Positions 44,058 to 52,254 of a stretch of DNA of 64,000 bases are shown here, in pieces. The position numbers and the translations under genes are program-made. The notes under the pieces were generated by a model. That model searched no databases, was not told the DNA's origin, and was given only the letters and a program-made list of their open reading frames with translations. The stretch is from an uncultured Alistipes sp. GTDB lineage: Bacteria > Bacteroidota > Bacteroidia > Bacteroidales > UBA932. Numbering within the stretch: the stretch's first letter is position 1; each line of letters begins with the position of its first letter. The stretch is from assembly GCA_900544195.1 (NCBI GenBank), contig UQUJ01000004.1, positions 7,641 through 71,640 on the forward strand, read 5' to 3'.

Positions 44058-46038
44058 CTCCGTTTTCTGTTACCTCGGTTTCCTTTTGAGCCGGCTCTTC
44101 GCCATCCTCGGTCGGTTTGACTTTCGGGCCGAAAATCTTCTCGATGTCCTCGGCGAAGATCACTTCCTTGTCAAGGAGAATCTGTGCCATCTTGACGAAG
44201 CCTTCCTTGTGCTCGGTCAGAATCTTGTAGGTTCTGTCGTGAATCTCTTTGACAAGATCCTTAACCTCCTGGTCCATAAGCTCGGCGGTCTTCTCGCTGT
44301 AAGGCTTTGTGAGGTCGTAGCCCTTTGATCCGGTCGAATCATAGAACGACACCTCGCCGACTTTCTCGCTCATTCCGTAGTACTGCACCATGTTGTAGGC
44401 CATGCGGGTAAGTCTCTCAAGATCGTTCAACGCGCCCGTGGCCGGCTCCCCATTGATGATTTCCTCGGCCACACGTCCGCCGATCAACGCGCACATCTTG
44501 TCCATGAGATAGGACTTGGACAGGATTTTTCTCTCGTCAGGCAGGTACCAGGTAAGACCGAGCGCATCCCCTCTCGGGATGAGACTGACCTTGAACACTG
44601 GATCTGAATATGGCAGCAGCCATCCCACAGTAGCATGTCCGGCCTCATGGTATGCCGTCGTCCTCTTCTCCGCCGGAGTCATAATCGAACCCTTGCGCTC
44701 AAGTCCTCCTACAATCCTGTCAACAGCGTCAAGGAAATCCTGACGGTCAATCTCCTTCTTGTTTCTTCTGGCCGCTGTGAGCGCCGCCTCGTTGCAGACA
44801 TTGGCGATGTCCGCCCCGGAGAAGCCAGGCGTGTGCTGGGCCATGAATCCAAGATCAAAATCCTTGGCGATCTTGAGGTTGCGGGTGTGGACCTTGAATA
44901 TTTCCTCCCTTTCCTTCAGCTCAGGAAGATCGACATGAATCTGGCGGTCGAAACGCCCGGCCCTGAGGAGAGCCTTGTCCAGAATGTCCGCCCGGTTGGT
45001 CGCCGCAAGTATGATCACACCGGAATTGGTGTCGAAGCCGTCCATCTCGGTAAGCAGCTGGTTGAGCGTGTTCTCACGCTCATCATTGGATGAAAACCCT
45101 ACGTTCTTCCCTCTGGCTCTTCCGACCGCGTCGATCTCGTCAATGAACACGATGCAAGGAGCCTTCTCCTTGGCCTGACGGAACAGGTCCCTGACTCTGG
45201 AAGCACCCACACCGACAAACATCTCGACGAAGTCTGATCCGGATATCGAGAAGAAAGGTACGTTGGCCTCTCCCGCCACAGCCTTGGCCAGCAAGGTCTT
45301 GCCGGTTCCCGGAGGCCCAACAAGAAGGGCTCCCTTTGGAATCTTTCCTCCAAGTGCCGTGTATTTCTGAGGATTCTTGAGGAAGTCCACAATCTCCATA
45401 ACCTCATCCTTTGCTCCGTAGAGTCCGGCCACGTCCTTGAAAGTGACGTTGACTTTTTCCTTGTCGGCCAGCTTGCCGGTGGATTTGCCGACATTGAAGA
45501 CACCTCCCGGGCCTCCGGCTCCTCCGCCCATGTTCCTGTTGAAGCCACGGAACATCCAGATCCACATGACGATGAGGAGGATCGGGAAGATTATCCATTC
45601 GAGGATGCTCGACCACATCCGGCTGTCGTTCTCCATGACGATCTTGACCTGACTCTCGTCAGCCGGAAGCTTCGCGTTAAGCTCTCCGAACTCTTTCTCG
45701 GCGTCGAACTTGTCAGACACGAGGAATATGAAATGAGGAGAGGCCGGAGGGACTTTCCCGCCGAATTTGTCGGCGTATTTGCTCAGCCGGTCAGGACGGA
45801 CCGTGATGTTGCCTTTGAAATCGTTTCTTACGAAATCAATCTCCTTGATGTCCCCTTTCATGAACATCTCCTGAACCTCGGCCCATTCTATTTTCTGAGG
45901 ATTGGCTCCGCTGTTGTTGAAAAGCATCCATCCGATGCCGAGAATAAGAATCAGGTACAACCATGAAAAGTTGAATCTCACACGGATCACCTTCTTTCTT
46001 GGCCCATTGCCGTTCGGTGTGTTTGAGTTATTCGGCAT
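44050..46038 (-). CDS. ftsH: ATP-dependent zinc metalloprotease FtsH
   Basis: Membrane-bound AAA+ protease that degrades membrane and regulatory proteins. From ATG 46038 it has 662 residues: a charged cytosolic start (MPNNSNTPNGNGPRKKVIRV), a membrane helix (about 22-38), a periplasmic domain, a second helix (WIIFPILLIVMWIWMF), the AAA domain (GPPGTGKTLLAKA, CIVFIDEIDAVGR, second region of homology GRFDRQI) and the zinc site HEAGH. The open frame extends further upstream into rsfS, but that part is an rsfS shadow. It overlaps rsfS by 11 bases. Confidence 0.96.
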   Translation of the reverse strand: MPNNSNTPNGNGPRKKVIRVRFNFSWLYLILILGIGWMLFNNSGANPQKIEWAEVQEMFMKGDIKEIDFVRNDFKGNITVRPDRLSKYADKFGGKVPPASPHFIFLVSDKFDAEKEFGELNAKLPADESQVKIVMENDSRMWSSILEWIIFPILLIVMWIWMFRGFNRNMGGGAGGPGGVFNVGKSTGKLADKEKVNVTFKDVAGLYGAKDEVMEIVDFLKNPQKYTALGGKIPKGALLVGPPGTGKTLLAKAVAGEANVPFFSISGSDFVEMFVGVGASRVRDLFRQAKEKAPCIVFIDEIDAVGRARGKNVGFSSNDERENTLNQLLTEMDGFDTNSGVIILAATNRADILDKALLRAGRFDRQIHVDLPELKEREEIFKVHTRNLKIAKDFDLGFMAQHTPGFSGADIANVCNEAALTAARRNKKEIDRQDFLDAVDRIVGGLERKGSIMTPAEKRTTAYHEAGHATVGWLLPYSDPVFKVSLIPRGDALGLTWYLPDERKILSKSYLMDKMCALIGGRVAEEIINGEPATGALNDLERLTRMAYNMVQYYGMSEKVGEVSFYDSTGSKGYDLTKPYSEKTAELMDQEVKDLVKEIHDRTYKILTEHKEGFVKMAQILLDKEVIFAEDIEKIFGPKVKPTEDGEEPAQKETEVTENGDE

Positions 46039-46414
46039 CTGTCTCTTTCTTTTTGGTTTTAGGAACTCGCCTTTCCTTGTACTCCTTGTGGGGAGCGTCG
46101 GCCCAAAGCTCCTCCAGCCTGTAGAACTGGCGGTACTCTGTAAGGAAAATGTGGGCCACGATGTCACCGTAGTCCAGAATGATCCAGAAATTATTCTCAA
46201 GGCCTTGAGTGCGCAGCGGCTTCCTGCCTTCCTCGCGCATCTTGGCTATGACATTGTCAGCGATGGCGTTGACATTCGTTGTGGAGTCCGCATTGCAGAT
46301 CATGAAATGATCCGTGATGGCGGTACCCAATGGCCTGAGGTCTATGTCAATGACGTTCTGGGCTTTCTTGTCGAGCATAGCGTCAGCCATAACCCGCAGA
46401 TCGTGTGTAATCAT
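46028..46414 (-). CDS. rsfS: Ribosome silencing factor RsfS
   Basis: Binds L14 on the large subunit and blocks subunit joining when nutrients are low. It has 128 residues and matches the YbeB/Iojap family: VIDIDLRPLGTAITDHFMICNADSTTNVNAIADNV, EGLE-like QGLENNFWIILDYGDIVAHIF and YRLEELWADAP. A basic tail (RRVPKTKKKETDAE) follows. It is the first gene of the rsfS-ftsH-cdsA-psd group and is divergent from birA with a 66-base gap. Minus-strand boxes TACATTTG (46448-46455) and TATATTTG (46456-46463) are candidates for its promoter. Confidence 0.93.
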   Translation of the reverse strand: MITHDLRVMADAMLDKKAQNVIDIDLRPLGTAITDHFMICNADSTTNVNAIADNVIAKMREEGRKPLRTQGLENNFWIILDYGDIVAHIFLTEYRQFYRLEELWADAPHKEYKERRVPKTKKKETDAE

Positions 46415-46429
46415 ATCGAGAATGTTTTA

Positions 46430-46463
46430 TATTTTTGCATTTCCATTCAAATGTACAAATATA
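46430..46463. promoter_or_regulatory. Divergent -7 elements of birA and rsfS
   Basis: On the plus strand TATTTTTG at 46430-46437 fits the birA -7 box. On the minus strand TACATTTG (46448-46455) and TATATTTG (46456-46463) fit the rsfS -7 box. None has a clear -33 partner, so only the -7 match is seen. Confidence 0.4.
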
Positions 46464-46480
46464 CGACAAATTCTGAACCA

Positions 46481-47218
46481 ATGAAAGAGGAAGTTGACAT
46501 ACTATGGTTGGATGAGGTGGATTCCACGAATAATGAGGCACTCCGTCATATTTCGGAGCTTGACAATCTGTCGGTTATCGCCGCGGTTCACCAAACTTCC
46601 GGGCGTGGACAGAGGGGAAACTCTTGGCTGACCCACGCAGGGAAGAACATGACATTCTCAATGGTCGTCAAGTTTGGTGATGGCGCATTGCCTCCTCTTG
46701 AGGCTTCACGGCAGTTCGTTCTGACCCGTTGCGTGACATTGGGTGTGTCGGATTATCTGGAATCCGAGGGGATAGACTGCTCGGTGAAATGGCCGAACGA
46801 CATCTACGTCAGGAACAAGAAAATCTGCGGTATGCTGATAGAAAATACATTGACAGACACCTTCCTTACCGCGAGCGTGATTGGGGTCGGGCTGAACGTC
46901 AACCAGAATGAGTTCCCGCCGCAACTTGTGAATCCGGTGTCGATGACAATGCTGACCGGAAAGGAATATGACATCAGGGCGGAATTGCCGAAACTTTGCC
47001 GCTTTATACACCACAGACTATGCAGCTACGACAACGCCTATGAATATGCCGCCAGACTCTATCGGTTCGGATCGTTCAATGAATATGTCGTCTGCTCGAC
47101 AGGGGTGCCAGTACGTGCCAGAATCGTCGGGGTCTCCGACCGTGGTATGCTTTGTCTTGAAACGGAAAAAGGCGAACGTTCCGAGTTCGCCTTTAAGGAG
47201 ATAAGTTATGTCATCTAA
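46481..47218 (+). CDS. birA: Biotin--[acetyl-CoA-carboxylase] ligase
   Basis: Attaches biotin to carboxylase carrier proteins. From ATG 46481 it has 245 residues, without the N-terminal DNA-binding domain of E. coli BirA, so it is a pure ligase and not a repressor. Motifs: WLDEVDSTNNEA, the biotinyl-AMP loop GRGQRGNSWLTHAGKNMTFSMVV, VKWPNDIYVRNKKICGML and GVGLNVNQNEF. An in-frame ATG at 46451 and a longer upstream frame exist, but those sequences lie across the promoter region and rsfS. Its end overlaps the rpe end by four bases. Confidence 0.93.
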   Translation: MKEEVDILWLDEVDSTNNEALRHISELDNLSVIAAVHQTSGRGQRGNSWLTHAGKNMTFSMVVKFGDGALPPLEASRQFVLTRCVTLGVSDYLESEGIDCSVKWPNDIYVRNKKICGMLIENTLTDTFLTASVIGVGLNVNQNEFPPQLVNPVSMTMLTGKEYDIRAELPKLCRFIHHRLCSYDNAYEYAARLYRFGSFNEYVVCSTGVPVRARIVGVSDRGMLCLETEKGERSEFAFKEISYVI

Positions 47219-47865
47219 CGAAGTTCGGCAATAGCTTTGGCCGGATTCTCGGCTTTGAAGACAGAGCTTCCCGCAACCAACATCGTCGCTCCCGCGTCAG
47301 CCAGGATTCCGGAGTTGGAAGCGGAGACTCCTCCGTCCACCTCAATGTCCTTGACAGTACCTCTTCTGTCCATCTCGGCCTTGAGGGCTTTGATTCTGTC
47401 GATTGACTCCACGATGAATTTCTGTCCGCCGAATCCGGCGAAGACTGACATGATCAGGAAGAAGTCCACGTCCTCGATGTACGGGAACAATCTTTCGACC
47501 GGGATGTCAGGGTTGATGGCAAGTCCGGCCTTGGCTCCGCAGGACTTTATCAGCGCAATGATGTCCTTGGGTTCCTTGCCGGACCGGTCGGCGGCCTCCA
47601 GATGGAAACTTATCATGTCTGCTCCGCATCTGGCGAACCGTTCGATGTACTTGTCCGGATTGATGATCATCAGGTGCACGTCCATCGGGACGGTGACGGC
47701 TTTCGCGATAGCCTCCATCACCGGGAATCCGAACGAGATGTTCGGGACAAGGCTGCCGTCCATCACGTCAATGTGGATAAGGTCGGCATTCTCATTGACC
47801 ATCCTTATGTCCGGCTCAAGATTCAGGAAATTGCCGGAAAGTATTGAAGGTGCTATCTTTACCAT
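47215..47865 (-). CDS. rpe: Ribulose-phosphate 3-epimerase
   Basis: Interconverts ribulose 5-phosphate and xylulose 5-phosphate in the pentose phosphate pathway. It has 216 residues starting MVKIAPSILSGNF; a start three codons upstream (47874) would overlap pepD. The TIM-barrel motifs are LIHIDVMDGSLVPN, PMDVHLMIINPDKYI, ISFHLEA, VDFFLIMSVFAGFGGQKF and IEVDGGVSASN. The usual metal-site His and Asp residues are present. It is the third gene of dnaA-pepD-rpe. Confidence 0.95.
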   Translation of the reverse strand: MVKIAPSILSGNFLNLEPDIRMVNENADLIHIDVMDGSLVPNISFGFPVMEAIAKAVTVPMDVHLMIINPDKYIERFARCGADMISFHLEAADRSGKEPKDIIALIKSCGAKAGLAINPDIPVERLFPYIEDVDFFLIMSVFAGFGGQKFIVESIDRIKALKAEMDRRGTVKDIEVDGGVSASNSGILADAGATMLVAGSSVFKAENPAKAIAELR

Positions 47866-47866
47866 A

Positions 47867-49291
47867 TCATCCAAAATTGGTCACGACATCAGCAAGGTGC
47901 CTGGTGAACTTGTCAAGGGAGGCAAGCTCAAGTTTCTCGCCCGGAGCATGTACTCCACGCAGTGTCGGGCCGAACGATATCATGTCCAGATCCCCGAACT
48001 TCTCACCGAAAAGTCCGCACTCAAGCCCGGCATGGATGGCCTTGACCTCAGGCTCGCATCCGAACAGTTTCCTGTACGAATCCACGCACACACGCAGAAT
48101 GTGGGAATCAAGGTTCGGCTTCCACCCTGGATATTCAGAAAGGTGTGTCACCTCGGCCCCCGCGAGCAGGAAATTGGCCTCCACCTTGGCCGCCATCATT
48201 TTCCTTGCGGAGCCGGTCGAGCTGCGCTGGCTTGTGATGATCTCGATCCTCCCCTGCCTGTTCATCCTTACAGCGGCAAGGTTGGTTGATGTCTCCACAA
48301 GTCCCGGAATGTCCTGACTCATGGTCTCGATCCCGTGAGGGCAAGCGAAGAGAGACATTATCAGCCTCCTTGCCACATCGCTCATGATCGGCTTTTCTGT
48401 GCATCTGTATGTCTCGCCACAGAATGTCATGCCGGGATCTGTCTTGAAGTACTCATTCTTCAGATCCTCACCGAAAGCGGTGAATCTTGCGATAGTGGCG
48501 TCTGTGTCGGGAACGGCGATGATCGCCTCGCACTCTCTCGCTATCGCGTTCGGCTTGTTGCCGCCTTTCAGCATGATGAGCTGGAGTCCGTGCTCCATCT
48601 CAGCGTAAAGGAATCTGGCCATCTGCTGCACGGTGTTCACGCGGCCTTTGTTGATGTCATCCCCACTGTGACCGCCAAGCGCTCCGCCGATCTCCAGCCT
48701 TACAGGCTTGCATCCTTCCTTGAAGTCTTCCTGCACATAATTGAAGACGGCCGTTGTGTCAAGACCACCGGCGCAGCCGATGAACATCTGTCCTTCATCC
48801 TCTGAATCAAGGTTGATGAGCGTCCTGCCTGTGAAGAATCCCGGCTCCATTCCGAAGGCTCCGTCCATTCCGGTCTCCTCTGAGACCGTGAACACACACT
48901 CGATCCTTCCCATCGGAAGATCGCTGTCCAGAAGCGCGAGCATCGCGGCCACGCCGATTCCGTCATCGGCACCGAGCGTGGTGTCCTTGGCGATCATCCA
49001 GCCATCCTCGATGACATATTCAATGGGATCCTTGAGGAAGTCATGCTGAACGCCGCTTCTCTTCTCGCAGACCATGTCCTGATGGCCTTGAAGAACCAAC
49101 GTCGGCACATTCTCCTTGCCTTTGCTGGCTTCCTTGACTATGCAGACGTTGTTTGTCTTGTCGGTTTTACATTCAAGACGCCTCTCCTCGGCGAAATGCT
49201 GAAGAAAGGCTGTCATTGGCTCTTCATGTCCGGACTCCCTTGGAATCCGTGTGATTTCCTTGAAGATTGAGAGTACTTTTGCTGAATTCAT
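47867..49291 (-). CDS. pepD: Aminoacyl-histidine dipeptidase PepD
   Basis: A zinc peptidase of the M20 family that splits Xaa-His and other dipeptides in the cytoplasm. It has 474 residues, starting SIFKEITRIPRESGHEEPMTAFL. Metal-binding motifs include VLQGHQDMVCEK (His and Asp), DTTLGADDGIGVAAMLAL, SEETGMDGAFGM and, near the C-terminus, HAGLECGLF. It is 12 bases downstream of dnaA and directly before rpe. Confidence 0.92.
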   Translation of the reverse strand: MNSAKVLSIFKEITRIPRESGHEEPMTAFLQHFAEERRLECKTDKTNNVCIVKEASKGKENVPTLVLQGHQDMVCEKRSGVQHDFLKDPIEYVIEDGWMIAKDTTLGADDGIGVAAMLALLDSDLPMGRIECVFTVSEETGMDGAFGMEPGFFTGRTLINLDSEDEGQMFIGCAGGLDTTAVFNYVQEDFKEGCKPVRLEIGGALGGHSGDDINKGRVNTVQQMARFLYAEMEHGLQLIMLKGGNKPNAIARECEAIIAVPDTDATIARFTAFGEDLKNEYFKTDPGMTFCGETYRCTEKPIMSDVARRLIMSLFACPHGIETMSQDIPGLVETSTNLAAVRMNRQGRIEIITSQRSSTGSARKMMAAKVEANFLLAGAEVTHLSEYPGWKPNLDSHILRVCVDSYRKLFGCEPEVKAIHAGLECGLFGEKFGDLDMISFGPTLRGVHAPGEKLELASLDKFTRHLADVVTNFG

Positions 49292-49303
49292 TTGTCACCT
49301 TTA

Positions 49304-50731
49304 TTATCTTGCCACAGGCACAAGCATCCTCTCGATGTCGGTCACGTACTGTTTGAACATCCTGTCAGTCGTTATCAAGTCCGACACTGTGGTGCAGGCG
49401 TGAAGCACTGTGGCGTGGTCCTTTCCTCCAAGTTCCATACCAATCGTGGACAAGGAACATCCGCCTATCAGGTTGCGGCTCAAGAACATGGCTATCTGCC
49501 TGGCCTGAACGATCTGTCTCTTTCTCGATTTCGACAGAAGGGTCTCGCGGGTTATGTTGAAATATTCGCAGACAACCTCCTGAACCTTGTCTATGGTCAC
49601 CTCGTTCCGCTCCTCTCCGACAATGTTGCCGGTGACTTGCTCCGCCAGTTCTTTCGTGACTTCTTCGTGACATAGCGTCGCATTGGCTATCAGTGAGATG
49701 AGCGCACCTTCCAACTCCCTGAAATTGGACCTGATCTTGTTCGCGAGAAGCTCCAGAACTTCATCGCTGACCGTGACTCCCTCCCGCGCGCACCTTGCCT
49801 TGAGCATCGCGAGTCTTGTGTCATGATCCGGTTTGGACAGTTCGATGGAGAGTCCCCATTTGAAGCGCGAGAGAAGCCTCTCCTCAAAGTTCATCAAATC
49901 CACCGGCGCGCGGTCAGAGGTGAAAACAAGCTGCTTGCCGGATTGATGGAGGTGATTGAATATGTTGAAGAACGCATTCTGTGAGGCCGGACCTATAAGT
50001 TCCTGGATGTCATCCATGATGAGGACGTCAATCCTCATGTAGAAAGCCATGAAGTCTGTCAGCTTGTTCTGGACGTTGACCGCATTGACGTACTGTGTAC
50101 GGAATTCGTTTCCGGTCACGTAAAGTACCACAAGATCAGGGTAGGCCTCATGGATGGCTATGCCTATCGCCTGAGCCAGATGCGTTTTTCCCAAGCCCGG
50201 ACCGCCGAAGATGAACAGCGGGTTGAACGGAGTCTTGCCTGGCTTGTCAGAGATGCTTATTCCGGCGTTGTAGCCCATCTTGTTGCATTCACCTTTTATA
50301 AGGTTGTCGAAGCAATAGACAGGATTGAGCCTTGGATTGATCTTGAGTTTCTGAATTCCGGGGAAAACAAAAGGGCTCGGATTCCCCGATGGCTGGAATG
50401 TGTTGATCGTCACCGGCTTGTTCTCCGGCACGTTCCCGTGCGCCGCCGTGAACACCATCGCCCGTTCCTTCTGGACCGGATGGATTCTGTATAGCAGTCT
50501 GGCGTCCTGGCCGATGACCCTTCTCAGTGTCATCTTGATGATTGGCAGAAAGGCATCCTCCAGATAACTTCTGAAGAAGTCAGTCGGCACTTCGACTGTA
50601 AGTGTCGATCCTTCAAGAGATACCGGAACGATGGTTTTGAACCATACCTCGAACTGCTTCGGCTCCACATTCTGTTCGAATATCCGTAAACACTCGTCCC
50701 AGACAGAGATATGTCTTTCCAATTCAACCAT
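49304..50731 (-). CDS. dnaA: Chromosomal replication initiator protein DnaA
   Basis: Opens the replication origin. It has 475 residues: domain I at the N-terminus (ISVWDECLRIFEQNVEPKQFEVWF), a short linker, the AAA+ domain with Walker A IFGGPGLGKTHLAQAI near residue 181 and Walker B VLIMDDIQEL, and the C-terminal DNA-binding domain with the signature GGKDHATVLHACTTV. It precedes pepD and rpe on the same strand. No dnaN, gyrB or DnaA-box cluster is adjacent, so this is not evidence for oriC here. Confidence 0.97.
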   Translation of the reverse strand: MVELERHISVWDECLRIFEQNVEPKQFEVWFKTIVPVSLEGSTLTVEVPTDFFRSYLEDAFLPIIKMTLRRVIGQDARLLYRIHPVQKERAMVFTAAHGNVPENKPVTINTFQPSGNPSPFVFPGIQKLKINPRLNPVYCFDNLIKGECNKMGYNAGISISDKPGKTPFNPLFIFGGPGLGKTHLAQAIGIAIHEAYPDLVVLYVTGNEFRTQYVNAVNVQNKLTDFMAFYMRIDVLIMDDIQELIGPASQNAFFNIFNHLHQSGKQLVFTSDRAPVDLMNFEERLLSRFKWGLSIELSKPDHDTRLAMLKARCAREGVTVSDEVLELLANKIRSNFRELEGALISLIANATLCHEEVTKELAEQVTGNIVGEERNEVTIDKVQEVVCEYFNITRETLLSKSRKRQIVQARQIAMFLSRNLIGGCSLSTIGMELGGKDHATVLHACTTVSDLITTDRMFKQYVTDIERMLVPVAR

Positions 50732-51026
50732 TGCCTTAGATGATGATAAATTTGAAAACTAGAAATTGATCCCTCATTTTTTCGTGGTACAAAAATAGGG
50801 GAAAATTAATTCATAAAAAATCTTTTTTTGTATTGTTTTTGATTTTTATTTTCCTTATATGACCGAATGTTTAGGAAAAATTGCTTCGTGTAATATTATG
50901 AGAATCAATGTTTTACATTTTAATAATTTTCTAACTGTCCCATAATCAAACAGGTTATAGTTTTGAGTTATTCAAAAAATACTCCGAGGCCTTGATTTAA
51001 GTGAATGAATGTTAGGAAATAGCTTC
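50732..51026. other. AT-rich gap upstream of dnaA
   Basis: A very AT-rich stretch of about 295 bases between the amidase stop and the dnaA start. A minus-strand TATTTTTG at 50790-50797 is a possible dnaA -7 box, about 60 bases before the start. I find no TTATnCACA-type DnaA boxes and no clear hairpin or gene. Confidence 0.5.
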
Positions 51027-52214
51027 TCATCGCATCCTTTCCGAGGTGCCGTTTTCAATTTTGACCATGAACGAATCCTTGAAGTCCATCCTGATTCTGT
51101 CATGTTTTTTTTGGGCAGTGTCAAGATCTTCTGAAAAACCTATGATGTATTTGTACAGCCTGCCATACTGAAGCCTCATGACATCATGGCCTTTGAAAAA
51201 CCTGTCATTCTTCTCCATGGTTTTCGACGAGACCAGCACCTGCGTGCCATATAATATCTTATCCGATTTATCTTCAGTAACTATTGGATTGTCATCTTTA
51301 GTCATTGTTTGGGCATTGGCGCTATTCCTGTCCACGCCCTTGGCTTCATTTTCCTTTACTTGTTGTGGTTGGGACGAGGTTTTGGCGGCATCGGTGCCGT
51401 CATATTCCTTCTTGTACTTCCTGAAAGCGTCGTAGATGTCAGAGGCTATCCTATCCCTCCCCTTTTCCGTGATCAGGGCCTCTCGGTCAGCCGAGTTGGA
51501 CATGAAGCCGCATTCCACCAGGACGGCCGGCATGGCGGTTCTCCACAGCACATAGAATGGATCCTGCGAGATTCCCCTGCTGTGCTGGATCGCGCCACCC
51601 TTCATCTCCTTGTCAACCATCTGTGCGAACTTGAAGCTTTGCTCCAGGTAGGCATTCTGCATAAGGTTCATGAATATGTAGGACTCCGGGTCGGCCGGGT
51701 CGAAGCCCTCGTACCTCGTCGTGTAGTCGTCCTCAAGCTTGATCACAGAGTTCTCCCTGCGGACCACATCCATGTTGCCGGCGTAAAGATCCTTGTTCTT
51801 GCTCGTGTACTGTCCGAGTATGTGGATCGAGTAGCCGTTCGGGCCGTTCCTCTTGCCGTCAACCGAGTTTATGTGGATGGAGATGAACAGGTTGGCGTTG
51901 TTGCGGTTGGCTATGTCCGCCCTTCCTTGCAGCGTCACGAACGTGTCGTCGCTTCTTGTCTGGATGACCTTGACGTCTGGGTAGCCGCCGCTGATCTTGG
52001 CGTTCAGCCTCTTCGCTATGTCAAGGACGATTGTCTTTTCCATGGTTTTTCCGCTCGGACTGACACAGCCGGCGTCCTTGCCTCCGTGCCCAGGGTCGAT
52101 GACAACAGTTGACAGTCTGATGGCGGCGGACGGATCCTGCGCCAAGGCGGAGAATCCTGCCACGGAAAGTGAGAAGGCCGTGATTACGGCAAGAAAATTG
52201 CGATGTAAATCCAA
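51027..52214 (-). CDS. N-acetylmuramoyl-L-alanine amidase (Amidase_3)
   Basis: Cuts the stem peptide from peptidoglycan in the periplasm. The TTG at 52214 is preferred: it gives 395 residues with an immediate signal peptide (MDLHRNFLAVITAFSLSVAGFSALAQ), and a minus-strand TAAATTTG lies 25 bases upstream. The open frame to 52421 reads into the divergent lptD gene and is rejected. The zinc amidase motifs are VVIDPGHGGKDAG, LFISIHINSV and AVLVECGFMSN with the catalytic Glu. The C-terminal 75 residues (ILYGTQVLVSSKTMEKND...YKYIIGFSEDLDTAQKK) look like a SPOR-type peptidoglycan-binding domain. Confidence 0.87.
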   Translation of the reverse strand: MDLHRNFLAVITAFSLSVAGFSALAQDPSAAIRLSTVVIDPGHGGKDAGCVSPSGKTMEKTIVLDIAKRLNAKISGGYPDVKVIQTRSDDTFVTLQGRADIANRNNANLFISIHINSVDGKRNGPNGYSIHILGQYTSKNKDLYAGNMDVVRRENSVIKLEDDYTTRYEGFDPADPESYIFMNLMQNAYLEQSFKFAQMVDKEMKGGAIQHSRGISQDPFYVLWRTAMPAVLVECGFMSNSADREALITEKGRDRIASDIYDAFRKYKKEYDGTDAAKTSSQPQQVKENEAKGVDRNSANAQTMTKDDNPIVTEDKSDKILYGTQVLVSSKTMEKNDRFFKGHDVMRLQYGRLYKYIIGFSEDLDTAQKKHDRIRMDFKDSFMVKIENGTSERMR

Positions 52215-52223
52215 AATATGTAG

Positions 52224-52246
52224 TATATTTGTCTTTTGCAAATTTA
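52224..52246. promoter_or_regulatory. Overlapping divergent promoters of the amidase and lptD
   Basis: Plus strand: TATATTTG at 52224-52231 for lptD. Minus strand: TAAATTTG at 52239-52246 for the amidase. The two boxes are only 7 bases apart, so polymerase on one would exclude the other. Each precedes a TTG start codon by 23-24 bases. The -33 elements are weak. Confidence 0.5.
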
Positions 52247-52254
52247 TAAAATAA

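Noticed and set aside
46039..46200. Longer FtsH start inside rsfS
   Set aside because: Those 54 codons are out of frame with rsfS and do not resemble FtsH; ATG 46038 gives the normal N-terminus.
45902..46480. N-terminal extension of birA (about 190 codons)
   Set aside because: It reads antisense through ftsH and rsfS and across the birA promoter; BirA homology begins at 46481.
50732..51026. Replication origin next to dnaA
   Set aside because: AT-rich, but I find no DnaA-box cluster, and no dnaN or other origin-type neighbours; in Bacteroidetes dnaA is not a reliable origin marker.
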